From CAVSKL01 sp963728475 [NCBI: Candidatus Eiseniibacteriota bacterium] (GTDB taxonomy: Bacteria; Eisenbacteria; RBG-16-71-46; JABDJR01), in NCBI GenBank assembly GCA_963728475.1, contig CAVSKL010000002.1, positions 186,001 to 250,000 on the forward strand: 64,000 nt of DNA, given 5' to 3'. Positions 42,218 to 50,994 of the stretch are shown here, piece after piece. A program made the translations under genes and the position numbers. Every line of letters starts with the position of its first letter. Within the stretch, counting starts at the first letter, position 1. Under the pieces are notes generated by a model. The model had not been told where the DNA came from. It was given only the letters and a program-made list of their open reading frames with translations, and did not search any database.

Positions 42218-43501
42218 ATGGTGTACTACTTCTTCTACTTTCCCATCGGCACCGAATCCCGGCTCCGGCGCCCCCCGGTGGTGACCTGGGGCCTGGCCCT
42301 GGTCCTGGCCCTGGTCCATTACCTGTTTCACCATTTCCGCCCCACGGTGGGCCTCTACGAGCTGTGGGTGCTCCCCACCGACCATCCCACCCTCCTCCAG
42401 GCCTTCACCGCCTGCTTCGTCCACGCCGGGATCGTCCACCTGGCCGGGAACCTGCTCTACCTCCTCGCCTTCGGCCCCGCGATCGAGGACCGGGTGGGGC
42501 GCGGCCCCTTCCTGGGGCTCTACCTCCTGGCCGGCATCGCCTCGATGCTGGTCCAGGTCGAGGTCTACCGGCACCTCCATCCCGCCGGGCCGCCGGTGGA
42601 CGTTCTCGGGGCCTCGGGAGCCATCGCCGGGGTGCTGGGGCTGTTCGCCGCGCGCGCGTGGTTCCTGCGGGTGCGGGTGGCCCACGCCACCTTCGCCTAT
42701 CTCCAGGCCCAGGCCCGGGGCGGGGTGACCCCGGTTCCGGCCTGGATCGCGCTGGTCTTCTGGGCCGGGCTCCAGGCGATCTACGCCGCGGTGGCGGCCG
42801 GCGCGGGCGGGGCCGGAGTCGCCTACTGGGCCCACTTCTCGGGGATGGCGCTGGGCTTCACGGTGGGGGTGCTCTCGGGCCAGTTTCACGAGGGGCTCCA
42901 CGAGCGGCGGCTCCGCCGAGGCATCCGTTACCTGGAGCGGGGGGAGTGGTTCGCCGCCCTCGGCCAGTTCCAGTCCTACCGCGAGGCGGCGGGGGAGCGG
43001 GCGGAGGGGCTCCTGGGCGAGGCCCGCTGCCACCGGATCCTCGGGCGCCGGGCGGAGGCGCTCGACGCCTACCGCCGCGCCTTCGACCGCCTGGTGGAGG
43101 GCGGGGACTGGGACGACGCCTTCGAGGCCGCGGAAGAGTTCGGTCGTGCCGAACCCGCGCTGCTCGCCGGACGGCCGGGAGCCCTGCGCCTGGCCCAGGT
43201 CCTGGAGGCGCGGGGCCGGGTGCTCGACGCGGCCGGTCTCTTCCAGCGGGTGGGGGAGGGGGAGCGGGAGCCGCTCAAGGCGTCGCGGGCCCTGGAGCGC
43301 GCGGCGGAGCTGGCCCGGCTCCGTCTCGACGATCTCGCGCGGGCGGCCGGGCTCTACCGGGCCGCCGCCACGCGTCTCACCGACAACGTGGACGCGGTTT
43401 CTCCCGAGGCCTCCGAGCGCGCGGCGCGCCTGCGGAGGCGCGCCGGGGAGTGCGACCGCGTGCTCGCGCATCGCTTCCGCGCGGCTTCCGGAGCGGCGTG
43501 A
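42218..43501 (+). CDS. Rhomboid intramembrane protease with C-terminal TPR-like repeats
   Basis: 427 residues. The rhomboid core (residues 1-215) has six hydrophobic segments, with catalytic Ser133 in GASGAIAGVLG and His206 in AHFSGMALG; the HxxxN motif is HLAGNLLY. After residue 230 it changes to an amphipathic, soluble helical region of about 200 residues that looks like TPR repeats (EWFAALGQFQSYREAAGE, RRAEALDAYRRAFDRL, LEARGRVLDAAGLFQRVGEG). Cytosolic TPR helices may recruit substrates. The start ATG is followed by GTG; RBS is weak. Confidence 0.85.
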   Translation: MVYYFFYFPIGTESRLRRPPVVTWGLALVLALVHYLFHHFRPTVGLYELWVLPTDHPTLLQAFTACFVHAGIVHLAGNLLYLLAFGPAIEDRVGRGPFLGLYLLAGIASMLVQVEVYRHLHPAGPPVDVLGASGAIAGVLGLFAARAWFLRVRVAHATFAYLQAQARGGVTPVPAWIALVFWAGLQAIYAAVAAGAGGAGVAYWAHFSGMALGFTVGVLSGQFHEGLHERRLRRGIRYLERGEWFAALGQFQSYREAAGERAEGLLGEARCHRILGRRAEALDAYRRAFDRLVEGGDWDDAFEAAEEFGRAEPALLAGRPGALRLAQVLEARGRVLDAAGLFQRVGEGEREPLKASRALERAAELARLRLDDLARAAGLYRAAATRLTDNVDAVSPEASERAARLRRRAGECDRVLAHRFRAASGAA

Positions 43502-43513
43502 GCGCTTTCCCCC

Positions 43514-43543
43514 TTGTCGCCCGATCCGCCGCTTTGTTAGCGT
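43514..43543 (+). promoter_or_regulatory. Promoter of the rod-shape operon
   Basis: TTGTCG at 43514-43519, 18-bp spacer, TAGCGT at 43538-43543; transcript would start about 97 nt before mreB. Confidence 0.4.
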
Positions 43544-43646
43544 CCCCACCGTCGATGAGCGGGGCGCGTGGGGCCGGTGACGGGACCCTCTTTCCCTTTC
43601 CGAACCTCCCTCCGGAACCAGATCAGCAAAAAGGACGGCAGCCGGC

Positions 43647-44681
43647 ATGTTCGATCGATTGATGGGCCTGTTCACCACCGACGTGGCCATCGATCTGGGG
43701 ACCGCGAACACCCTGGTCTACGTGAAGGGGAAGGGCATCGTCCTGAACGAGCCCTCGGTGGTGGCGGTGGACCGCGGCACCGGGCGGGTGCTGGCGGTGG
43801 GCAAGGACGCCAAGGACATGCTCGGGCGCACCCCCGAGGAGATCATCGCGGTCCGGCCGCTGCAGAACGGCGTGATCAGCGACTTCGAGAAGACCGAGGA
43901 CATGATCCGCGAGTTCATCCAGCGGGTCCAGAAGCGCAAGTTCCTGGTCCGCCCGCGGGTCATCGTGGCGGTGCCGTCGGGGATCACCGAGGTCGAGAAG
44001 CGCGCGGTGCGGGACTCCGCCGAGGCCGCCGGCGCCCGCGAAGTCCTCCTGGTGGCCGAGCCGATCGCCGCCGCCATCGGGGTGGGCCTCCCGGTGGACA
44101 AGCCCTGCGGCAACATGGTCATCGACATCGGGGGCGGCACCACCGAAATCGCGGTGATGACCCTGAACGGGATCGTCCACGACACCTCGGTCCGGGTGGG
44201 CGGGGACAAGATGGACGAGGCGATCGTCCAGTACGTGAAGCGCGCCTACAACCTGTTGATCGGCGACCAGACCGCCGAGCAGATCAAGATCCGCATCGGC
44301 TCCGCCTTCCCCCTCGAGCAGGAGGAGGAGATGGAGATCAAGGGGCGGGACCTGATCGGCGGCATTCCCAAGACCATCAAGGTCACCTCCACCGAGATCC
44401 GGGAGGCGCTCCAGGAACCGATCAGCCAGATCGTGGAGGCGCTCCGGACCTCGCTGGAGCAGACCCCGCCCGAGCTCGCCGCCGACATCGTGGATCGCGG
44501 GATCCTCATGACCGGGGGGGGGAGCCTGTTGCGGGGGCTGGACGTGCTGCTCCGGGAAGCCACCAACCTCCCCATCACCGTGGCCGACGAGGCGCTCCTG
44601 TGCGTGGTGCTGGGCACCGGCAAGGTGCTGGAGAATCTCGATCTCTACGAAAAGGTCCTGATGAAGGGATTCCGAGACTGA
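43647..44681 (+). CDS. mreB: Rod-shape-determining actin homologue MreB
   Basis: 344 residues. Actin-fold motifs: phosphate-1 (DLGTANTLVYVKGKGI), connect-1, phosphate-2 (IDIGGGTTEIAVM), adenosine motif (MTGGGSLLRGL). Polymerises on ATP under the inner membrane and steers peptidoglycan synthesis. First gene of the mreBCD-mrdA-rodA cluster. Confidence 0.97.
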   Translation: MFDRLMGLFTTDVAIDLGTANTLVYVKGKGIVLNEPSVVAVDRGTGRVLAVGKDAKDMLGRTPEEIIAVRPLQNGVISDFEKTEDMIREFIQRVQKRKFLVRPRVIVAVPSGITEVEKRAVRDSAEAAGAREVLLVAEPIAAAIGVGLPVDKPCGNMVIDIGGGTTEIAVMTLNGIVHDTSVRVGGDKMDEAIVQYVKRAYNLLIGDQTAEQIKIRIGSAFPLEQEEEMEIKGRDLIGGIPKTIKVTSTEIREALQEPISQIVEALRTSLEQTPPELAADIVDRGILMTGGGSLLRGLDVLLREATNLPITVADEALLCVVLGTGKVLENLDLYEKVLMKGFRD

Positions 44682-44706
44682 TTTCCCCCGAGGCGATACC
44701 CCCGCC

Positions 44707-45603
44707 ATGCCCTTCCTGAGCGTGATCTTCGAGGCGGTCCAGCGGGTGGTGGCCTTCTTCGACCGCCGCCGCGCCCTGGTGGTGGTGCTGGTCGCGGTCG
44801 CGCTCCTGGTCGCCGGCACCACCGCCGCCGTGCTCACCCGCCCCCCCGTGATCACCCCGGTCGTCGACGCGGTGAGCGGCGCCCTCATGTCGGTGCTCTC
44901 CCAGCCGCTGCGGATCGGGCGGATCTTCACCCGCTCCCGGGGCCCCTCGGCCCGGGTGATGGAGCTGGAGCTGGAGGTCGCGCGCCTGCGCGAAGCCGAG
45001 CGCGAGAACGCCCGCCTCCGGGGCATCCTCGGCTACGAGCCGCCTCCCGGCCACCGCACCGTGTCCGCCCGGGTGGAGGGCCTGGACCTGGATCCGCTCC
45101 GGGGCATCGCCTGGATCGGGGGAGGCACCGGCAAGGGGCTCACCGCGGGCGAGGCGGTCATGACCGTGGACGGCCTGGTGGGGGTGATCGACCGGACGGG
45201 ATCCCGCCGGTCCCGGGTGCGGCTCTTGCGGAACGAGGACACCCCGGTGAGCGTGCGCGACACCCGGAGCCGGCTCCTCGGGATCGTGGAGTGGGATCCC
45301 GGCGAGGGGCGGCTGCAGGTCACCAACGTGCCGCTCCATGCCGACATGGCCGCCGGGGATACCCTCATCTCCAGCGGCCTCGGCGGAGTGTTCCCGCCCG
45401 GACTCCCGGTGGGGACGGTGGTGCGGGTGGCCGAATCGCCGGAACGGCTGCTCAAGGACGTGACCCTCGAGCCCTTCGCCGATTTCTTCACCCTGGAAGA
45501 GGTGTTCGTGATCCTGCCCTACCCGGAGCCCTCCGACGGGCGCCCCGGCGCCGCCCCCCCCGACAGCCTGGACGATTCCGGTGCGGAGGGCGCCGGGCCG
45601 TGA
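44707..45603 (+). CDS. mreC: Rod-shape-determining protein MreC
   Basis: 298 residues. One N-terminal span (ALVVVLVAVALLVAGTTAAV), a coiled coil (MELELEVARLREAERENARLRGIL) and two beta-domains (VNGLDLDPLRGI...TPVSVRDTRSRLLGIVEW; LISSGLGGVFPPGLPVGTV). Periplasmic dimer that holds PBP2. The stop overlaps the mreD GTG by GTGA. Confidence 0.93.
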   Translation: MPFLSVIFEAVQRVVAFFDRRRALVVVLVAVALLVAGTTAAVLTRPPVITPVVDAVSGALMSVLSQPLRIGRIFTRSRGPSARVMELELEVARLREAERENARLRGILGYEPPPGHRTVSARVEGLDLDPLRGIAWIGGGTGKGLTAGEAVMTVDGLVGVIDRTGSRRSRVRLLRNEDTPVSVRDTRSRLLGIVEWDPGEGRLQVTNVPLHADMAAGDTLISSGLGGVFPPGLPVGTVVRVAESPERLLKDVTLEPFADFFTLEEVFVILPYPEPSDGRPGAAPPDSLDDSGAEGAGP

Positions 45604-46106
45604 TCCTCCTTCTTTCCGTGCTCCTCGGCCTCGGGCTGGAGGCGCTCCGCCTCTCGCTCTTCGCCCGGTTCCCCGCCCAGCCGGATTTCCTGCTCGGAAT
45701 CACCGTGGTGGTGGCCCTGGCCCGGAGGCCTCCCGCCGGCGCCGCCGCCGGGTTCCTGCTGGGCGCGATGCGGGACGTGATCTACGGCAACCCGATCGGG
45801 GCGGCGGCCCTGCCCATGACCCTGGTGGGGTGGGCGGTGGGATCGCTGGGCCGGAGCGTCTATCGCGAGTCGGGGGTGACCCAGGGGCTGGTGCTGATGG
45901 TCGCCGGACTCGGGAAGGGTTTTTTGGTGTACCTTTTCCTCAGAGGGGGAGAGCTCGCCGGGGTGCCGTCCTATCTGCTGCGGGTCACGCTTCCGACCGC
46001 CGTCCTCACCGCGTTCGCGGTGCCGCTCGTCCTGCTGGGCGTGGACCGATACTTCCACAAGCGATTGAAGTTCCATGAGAGGAAGGTACTCGTCAAACGG
46101 GGGTGA
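45600..46106 (+). CDS. mreD: Rod-shape-determining protein MreD
   Basis: 168 residues, about five hydrophobic spans, no soluble domain; contains the ARRPPAGAAAGFLLGAMRDVIYGNPIG-type cytoplasmic-loop sequence usual for MreD. The GTG start at 45600 overlaps the mreC stop (GTGA). Its 3' end overlaps mrdA by 32 bp. Confidence 0.88.
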   Translation: MILLLSVLLGLGLEALRLSLFARFPAQPDFLLGITVVVALARRPPAGAAAGFLLGAMRDVIYGNPIGAAALPMTLVGWAVGSLGRSVYRESGVTQGLVLMVAGLGKGFLVYLFLRGGELAGVPSYLLRVTLPTAVLTAFAVPLVLLGVDRYFHKRLKFHERKVLVKRG

Positions 46107-47934
46107 GCGACGCGAACGCGCCATGCTCCTGGGCCTGGTGGGTCTCGCGGTGCTCGCTCTCCTCATCGGACGCCTGTTCTCCCTCCAGGTTCTCTCCGCC
46201 CAGCGGAGCCGGGACCTCGCGGTCAAGAACTGGCTCCGGCCGGAGTACGTCCCCGGCCCCCGCGGCCGCATCCTCGACCGGAACGGAGTGGTGCTGGCCG
46301 ACATGATCCCCTCCTTCGCCATCACCCTCGATCCCCACTTCAAAGGATTCCTCCACCATCCCGAGCGCCGGGAGGCGGTGCTCCGCCGGCTGGCCGGCCT
46401 GGTGGGGGGCGACAGCGAGCGCTTCGACCAGGTGCTGAAGCGCGAGGCCGGCCTGTCCTACAACCCGGTGCGGCTGGTGCGGAGCGCGGACTCGGTGCAG
46501 GTGGCCCGGGTAGAGGAGCACCGGGTGGATCTGCCCGGGGTCTCGGTGGAGGTGGAGCCGATCCGTTACTACCCGCAGGACTCGCTCGCCGCCCACGTCC
46601 TCGGCTACGTGAACGAGGTGGGGGACCGCGACCTGGAGTCGCTCCCGGACAAGGGCTACCGGCCGGGATCCCTCATCGGCCGGGCGGGCATCGAGCGCGA
46701 GTACGAGGACGAGCTGCGGGGCGAGGAGGGGGTCCGCTACGTGGAAGTGAACGCCATGGGGCGGCGGAGCGACGCCTTCATCCGCGCCCAGCCGGTCTCC
46801 CCCAAGCCGGGGCGCGACGTCACCCTCACCCTCGACGCCAAGATCCAGGCCGCGATGGAGGAGGCGATGGACGCGGCGGGCTACGACGGCCGGGGACCGG
46901 TTCCCGAGGTGCGCGGGGCGGCGGTGCTCATGGACGTGCGCACCGGCGGAATCCTGGCCATGGCCAGCCGGCCCACCTTCAATCCCAACGTGTTCTCGCC
47001 CTTGAGCCCCGAGGACTGGGAAGCGCTGAACCGGGAAGGGGCGCCGCTTCTCGACCGCGCCATCCAGTCGCTCTATCCGCCGGGATCGGTGTTCAAGCCC
47101 CTGGCCGAGTACGCCGCCCTCGCCGACGGGGTGATCAAGCCGGGGCAGACCCTTGCCCCCTGCACCGGCGGCTACCGGTTCGGAAACCGCGTCTTCCGCT
47201 GCTGGAAGCATTCCGGCCACGGGGTGCTGGACGACGTGGCCGCCCTCGCCCACTCCTGCGACGTCTACTTCTACCAGCTCGCGGTGAGCCTGGGGGTGAA
47301 CGGCATCCACCGCTACGCCGATCTCTTCCGGGTGAGCGAACCCACCGGGATCGACCTCCCCGGCGAGAAGTCGGGACTGGTGCCCGACACCCGCTATTTC
47401 GACGAACGCTACGGGAAGAGCGGCTGGAGCCACGGGGTGGCCCTGAACCTGATCATCGGGCAGGGGGAGATCCTTCTCAGCCCGGTGGAGCTGGCCGACT
47501 ACGTGGCCACCCTCGCCACCGGGGGGCGGAGGGCGACCCCGCGGCTCCTGAAGTCGCTGGGGCCGGAGCGCCGGACCGGCCGCTACCCCGAGCCCGATCC
47601 GCGCCCCACCTATACCCGGATCGACCTCGATCCGGTCGCGGTGGCCGAGGTGAAGAAGGGGATGGAGGCGGCGGTGGAGTGGGGCACCGCCCAGAGCGCG
47701 CGGATTCCCGGGGTGCAGGTGGCGGCCAAGACCGGCACCGCCCAGAACCCCGGATTCGACCACGGCCTGTTCATCGCCTTCGCCCCCGCCGGGGACCCGC
47801 AGGTGGCGGTGGTGGTGGTGATGGAACACCGGGGGCACGGCGGCTCGGTGGCGGGCCCGGTGGCCCAGAAGGTGCTTGCCTCATATTTCGGCGTCGCCGA
47901 CACCCTGGTGGTCCACGTGCAGGACACCGACTGA
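46075..47934 (+). CDS. mrdA: Penicillin-binding protein 2 (elongasome transpeptidase)
   Basis: Cross-links peptidoglycan during elongation. 619 residues. N-terminal anchor (LLGLVGLAVLALLIGRLFSL), PBP dimerisation domain (RGRILDRNGVVLADM), then the transpeptidase with nucleophile Ser338 in SVFK (Lys341), the SxN motif as SCD in AHSCDVYF (Asp replaces Asn, common in PBP2), and Lys552 in KTGTAQ. All three catalytic motifs are present. The ATG at 46075 lies inside mreD (32-bp overlap); a second ATG at 46123 would avoid the overlap. Confidence 0.95.
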   Translation: MRGRYSSNGGERRERAMLLGLVGLAVLALLIGRLFSLQVLSAQRSRDLAVKNWLRPEYVPGPRGRILDRNGVVLADMIPSFAITLDPHFKGFLHHPERREAVLRRLAGLVGGDSERFDQVLKREAGLSYNPVRLVRSADSVQVARVEEHRVDLPGVSVEVEPIRYYPQDSLAAHVLGYVNEVGDRDLESLPDKGYRPGSLIGRAGIEREYEDELRGEEGVRYVEVNAMGRRSDAFIRAQPVSPKPGRDVTLTLDAKIQAAMEEAMDAAGYDGRGPVPEVRGAAVLMDVRTGGILAMASRPTFNPNVFSPLSPEDWEALNREGAPLLDRAIQSLYPPGSVFKPLAEYAALADGVIKPGQTLAPCTGGYRFGNRVFRCWKHSGHGVLDDVAALAHSCDVYFYQLAVSLGVNGIHRYADLFRVSEPTGIDLPGEKSGLVPDTRYFDERYGKSGWSHGVALNLIIGQGEILLSPVELADYVATLATGGRRATPRLLKSLGPERRTGRYPEPDPRPTYTRIDLDPVAVAEVKKGMEAAVEWGTAQSARIPGVQVAAKTGTAQNPGFDHGLFIAFAPAGDPQVAVVVVMEHRGHGGSVAGPVAQKVLASYFGVADTLVVHVQDTD

Positions 47935-47983
47935 TGCCTCGCTTGCGCCGTCCCCTCCCGAACCGCGGAAAGGCCGGCCGCCG

Positions 47984-49207
47984 GTGAGCCGGCGCTCCCT
48001 GCGCTACCTCGACTGGTGGATGGTGACCGCGGTGGCCGCGCTCCTGGCCGTCGGCCTGGTCGTGGTCTACTCGGCCAGCCGGGTTCCGTTCGACCCCTCC
48101 AAGGGCGCGCTCTTCACCCGGCAGCTCTCCTGGCTGGTGGTGGGGATGGGGGCGCTCTTCATCACCACCGCCATCCCGTTCCGGTTCTGGGAGGAGTACA
48201 GCCACTTCTTCTACGCGGTCTCGCTGGCCATGCTCCTGGCGGTCCCGGTGATCGGCACCGCCGCCCTGGGAGCCAAGCGCTGGCTCTCGGTGGGAGGGTT
48301 CCAGTTCCAGCCTTCGGAGCTGGCCAAGCTCTCCACCATCCTCCTGGTCGCCCGCATGGTCGCCCGCCCCCGGTTCGACCCCCGGCGCCTCGGGCACCTG
48401 CTGCCGGTCCTGGCCGCGGCGGTGGTCCCATTCTTCCTCATTCTCGCCGAGCCGGACCTGGGCACCTCGCTCAGCATCCCCGCCGCGGTGGTGCCGATGC
48501 TGTTCTGGGCCGGGCTCCCGGTGGGGGTGGTGCTCATCCTGGGTTCCCCGCTCCTAAGCGCGATCTTCTCCCTCAACCTCTGGCTCTGGCTGGGCTTCAT
48601 GGCGGTGGTGGCGGTGATCCTGGCTCTGGCCCGGGCCCGCCGGAACCTGGTGGTGGCGGTGCTGGCCCTCAACATGGCGGTGGCCGCGACCACGCCCATC
48701 CTCTGGAACGGGCTCAAGCCCTACCAGCGCCAGCGGGTGGTCACCTTCCTCAACCCCGAGGCCGACCGCGCCGAGTCCGGCTACCAGGTCATCCAGTCCA
48801 AGATCGCCATCGGTTCGGGCGGGGTGGCGGGAAAGGGATACCTCCGGGGAACCCAGAAGGGTCTGGGCTTCCTTCCCCAGAACCATACCGACTTCATTTT
48901 TTCCGTCCTTGGCGAGGAATTTGGATTCGTGGGCTGTGTGGGGGTGCTCCTCCTGTTCGCCTTCCTCGTCCAGCGGGGACTGGGGGTGGCGCTCAAGGCG
49001 CGGAGCCGGTTCGGCTCCACCCTGGTGGTGGGGATTTGCGGAATGCTGGTGTTCCACGTGGGGGTGAACGTCAGCATGACCTTGGGCCTGGCCCCGGTGA
49101 CCGGGCTCCCGCTGCCGTTCCTGTCCTACGGAGGCACCTTCCTGGTGACCATCCTCTCCCTGATCGGCTTCGTGTTCAACGTGTCGCTGCGGCGGAACGA
49201 GGTCTAG
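47984..49207 (+). CDS. rodA: RodA peptidoglycan glycosyltransferase (SEDS)
   Basis: Polymerises glycan strands from lipid II. 407 residues, about ten spans. SEDS motifs: KRWLSVGGFQFQPSELAKLS, AEPDLGTSL, and the C-terminal GFLPQNHTDFIFSVLGEEFGFVG with the essential Asp (WxPE-type region TDFIF). GTG 47984 gives the normal N-terminus (SLRYLDWWMV); the open frame upstream overlaps mrdA and is not conserved. It completes the mreBCD-mrdA-rodA cluster. Confidence 0.95.
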   Translation: MSRRSLRYLDWWMVTAVAALLAVGLVVVYSASRVPFDPSKGALFTRQLSWLVVGMGALFITTAIPFRFWEEYSHFFYAVSLAMLLAVPVIGTAALGAKRWLSVGGFQFQPSELAKLSTILLVARMVARPRFDPRRLGHLLPVLAAAVVPFFLILAEPDLGTSLSIPAAVVPMLFWAGLPVGVVLILGSPLLSAIFSLNLWLWLGFMAVVAVILALARARRNLVVAVLALNMAVAATTPILWNGLKPYQRQRVVTFLNPEADRAESGYQVIQSKIAIGSGGVAGKGYLRGTQKGLGFLPQNHTDFIFSVLGEEFGFVGCVGVLLLFAFLVQRGLGVALKARSRFGSTLVVGICGMLVFHVGVNVSMTLGLAPVTGLPLPFLSYGGTFLVTILSLIGFVFNVSLRRNEV

Positions 49208-49211
49208 CGGC

Positions 49212-50948
49212 ATGGCCCGCTCCCGCGCCGGCAAGTCCGGCAAGTCCGGCAAGCCCGGCAAGCCCGGCAAGTCCGGCAAGTCCGGCAAGTCCGGCAAGCC
49301 CGGCAAGCCCGGCAAGTCCGGCAAGTCCGGCAGGTCCAGCAGACCCGGCGACCCCGCCCGGCCCGGCCCGACCGCGGGAAGCGGCCGCCGCGGGCCCGGC
49401 GCCCGGCGGCTTCTGGTGTTGGCGGCGGCGGCGGCGGGGCTGGCGGCGGCCCTGATCTACGCCGCCCACGCCGCCGGCACCTACCAGGACGACGACCTCG
49501 ACCGCTACTACATGGCCCTCCAGCTCTGGCATCGGCCCTCGCTCCTGCTCGACCGTTGGGGCATGCCCCTGGCCCTGGCCGTGCTGGCGATTCCGGCGAA
49601 GCTCTCCGGCTACGCGGGAGTGAAGGCGGTCACCGCGGCCGCCACCGCGGGGGCGGCGCTCTGCACCGGGCTCGCCGCCGAATCGGCCGGGCTCGCCTTT
49701 CCCTGGCTCGCCGCGGTGTTCGTGGCCTTCCAGCCCATGGTGCTGAACCTCTCCTACAGCGGGCTCGCCGAGCCCTGGGGCGCGCTGGTGCTGGCCGCGC
49801 TCCTCTGGGCCTGGTACGCGGACCGGCCCGACCGGGCCCTCGTCCTGGCCGGCCTCCTCCCCCTGGCCCGGATCGAGTCCGGGCTCCTCACCCTGGTGGT
49901 GCTGGCGGTGGGATGGCGCCGGAGCACCTGGCGGGGAAAGCTGGGGGCGGTGCTTCCGGCGGCGCTCTGGAACCTGATCGGCTTCGCCATGACCGGCCAG
50001 CCGCTCTACGTCTTCGCCCTGGGGGGATCGCGACCCCTCAACAGCCTCGGGGTGCTGCAGTACGCGCGCAACGACATCGTGACCGCCGGCCCCATCGTGC
50101 TCTTCTTCTTCCTCTGGGCGCTGGTGGCGCGGCTTCGCCCCGCCCGGGATCCCGCGCCCGCGCCGGCGCCCCGGAGCCGCTTTCCCGCGCTGGCCGCCGC
50201 CCTCCTCCTCATCCATCTCGCGCTGCTCACCCTCCTCGCCTGGGATGCGCTCCCCTTCGGACGGAGCGTGGGGTTCCTCCGCCACGTGGTCGGCTCCGCC
50301 CCCGCCATGGCGTTGGTGGCGGCGTGGGGAGCGGGGGACTGGGCCTCGGTGCGGTTCCGCCCGAGGCTCCCGCGGATCGCCTTCGCGGGGGCCTGGACCG
50401 CGGTGACCGCGCTCTGGCTCTCCCACGTGCTCCTGAACGACAGCTGGCTGGGGGCGGGGCGGGTGGAGCGGCGCTGGGTCGTGACCGCGGCCCTGGCCGC
50501 GATCGGGGTCGCGCTCCTCCGCATCCGCCGCTCCCGGGTGGGGCGGGCGGCCGTCCTCCTGGCCGGGGCGGGCGCGGTGGCCTTCGCCCTGGCGGTGGTT
50601 CGCCCCATCGGGCTCGATCCCGAGCGCCAGGCCGTCCAGGAAGCGGTGCGGGAGATCGACCTCCTGGGGCTGGGCGGCGCGGTGGTCTACACCAACCATC
50701 CCTGGTTCGCGTACTTCTCCGGGCGCGACCGCTACGACCAGGTGCGCACCCCCCACCTCACCCGGGCCAATCTCGCCGGGGCCCGCCCCGGAAGCGTGGT
50801 GATCTGGGAGAACCATTACGGCCCGCGGCTCTGGGGCGACGTCCCCGACACCCTGCTCCGGAACGACCCCGGCTACCGGCGGCTCCTGGAGCTGCGGGCC
50901 GGGCGGGAGCGGAACTTCCATCTGGCGGTGTTCGAGAAGATTCGCTAG
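49212..50948 (+). CDS. GT-C-like membrane protein with Gly-Lys repeat N-terminus
   Basis: 578 residues. The first 42 residues are 12 tandem G-K-[SP] tripeptides (residues 7-42), strongly basic and disordered. From residue 65 there are about ten hydrophobic spans with the first loop GTYQDDDLDRYYMALQLWHRPS, acidic/aromatic as in GT-C transferases, and ARIESGLLTLVVLA; the last 120 residues form a soluble domain (AVVYTNHPWFAYFSGRDRYDQ, GSVVIWENHYGPRLWGDVPDT). It starts 4 bp after rodA and is probably on the same transcript, so an envelope-glycan role is likely but undetermined. The repeat makes it a candidate for length variation. Confidence 0.7.
   Translation: MARSRAGKSGKSGKPGKPGKSGKSGKSGKPGKPGKSGKSGRSSRPGDPARPGPTAGSGRRGPGARRLLVLAAAAAGLAAALIYAAHAAGTYQDDDLDRYYMALQLWHRPSLLLDRWGMPLALAVLAIPAKLSGYAGVKAVTAAATAGAALCTGLAAESAGLAFPWLAAVFVAFQPMVLNLSYSGLAEPWGALVLAALLWAWYADRPDRALVLAGLLPLARIESGLLTLVVLAVGWRRSTWRGKLGAVLPAALWNLIGFAMTGQPLYVFALGGSRPLNSLGVLQYARNDIVTAGPIVLFFFLWALVARLRPARDPAPAPAPRSRFPALAAALLLIHLALLTLLAWDALPFGRSVGFLRHVVGSAPAMALVAAWGAGDWASVRFRPRLPRIAFAGAWTAVTALWLSHVLLNDSWLGAGRVERRWVVTAALAAIGVALLRIRRSRVGRAAVLLAGAGAVAFALAVVRPIGLDPERQAVQEAVREIDLLGLGGAVVYTNHPWFAYFSGRDRYDQVRTPHLTRANLAGARPGSVVIWENHYGPRLWGDVPDTLLRNDPGYRRLLELRAGRERNFHLAVFEKIR
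49230..49337 (+). repeat. Nested 9-bp / 45-bp in-frame tandem repeat
   Basis: Twelve copies of a 9-bp unit (ggcaagtcc or ggcaagccc; the last is ggcaggtcc). The T/C variants run T,T,C,C,T,T,T,C,C,T,T,T, so a 45-bp five-unit block is duplicated with a partial third copy. The length is a multiple of three, so gain or loss changes the tail length without shifting the frame. Confidence 0.92.
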
Positions 50949-50994
50949 CCTGGGGGCCTCCCCGGCCTCCACCCGCCGTCCTCGAGGATCCGCC

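Noticed and set aside
47876-47983. N-terminal extension of rodA overlapping mrdA
   Set aside because: Not conserved; GTG 47984 gives the family N-terminus.
49176-50972. Antisense frame with a collagen-like Gly-Leu-Ala repeat
   Set aside because: It is the reverse complement of the G-K-[SP] repeat and the membrane protein gene, which has the RBS, span pattern and operon spacing.
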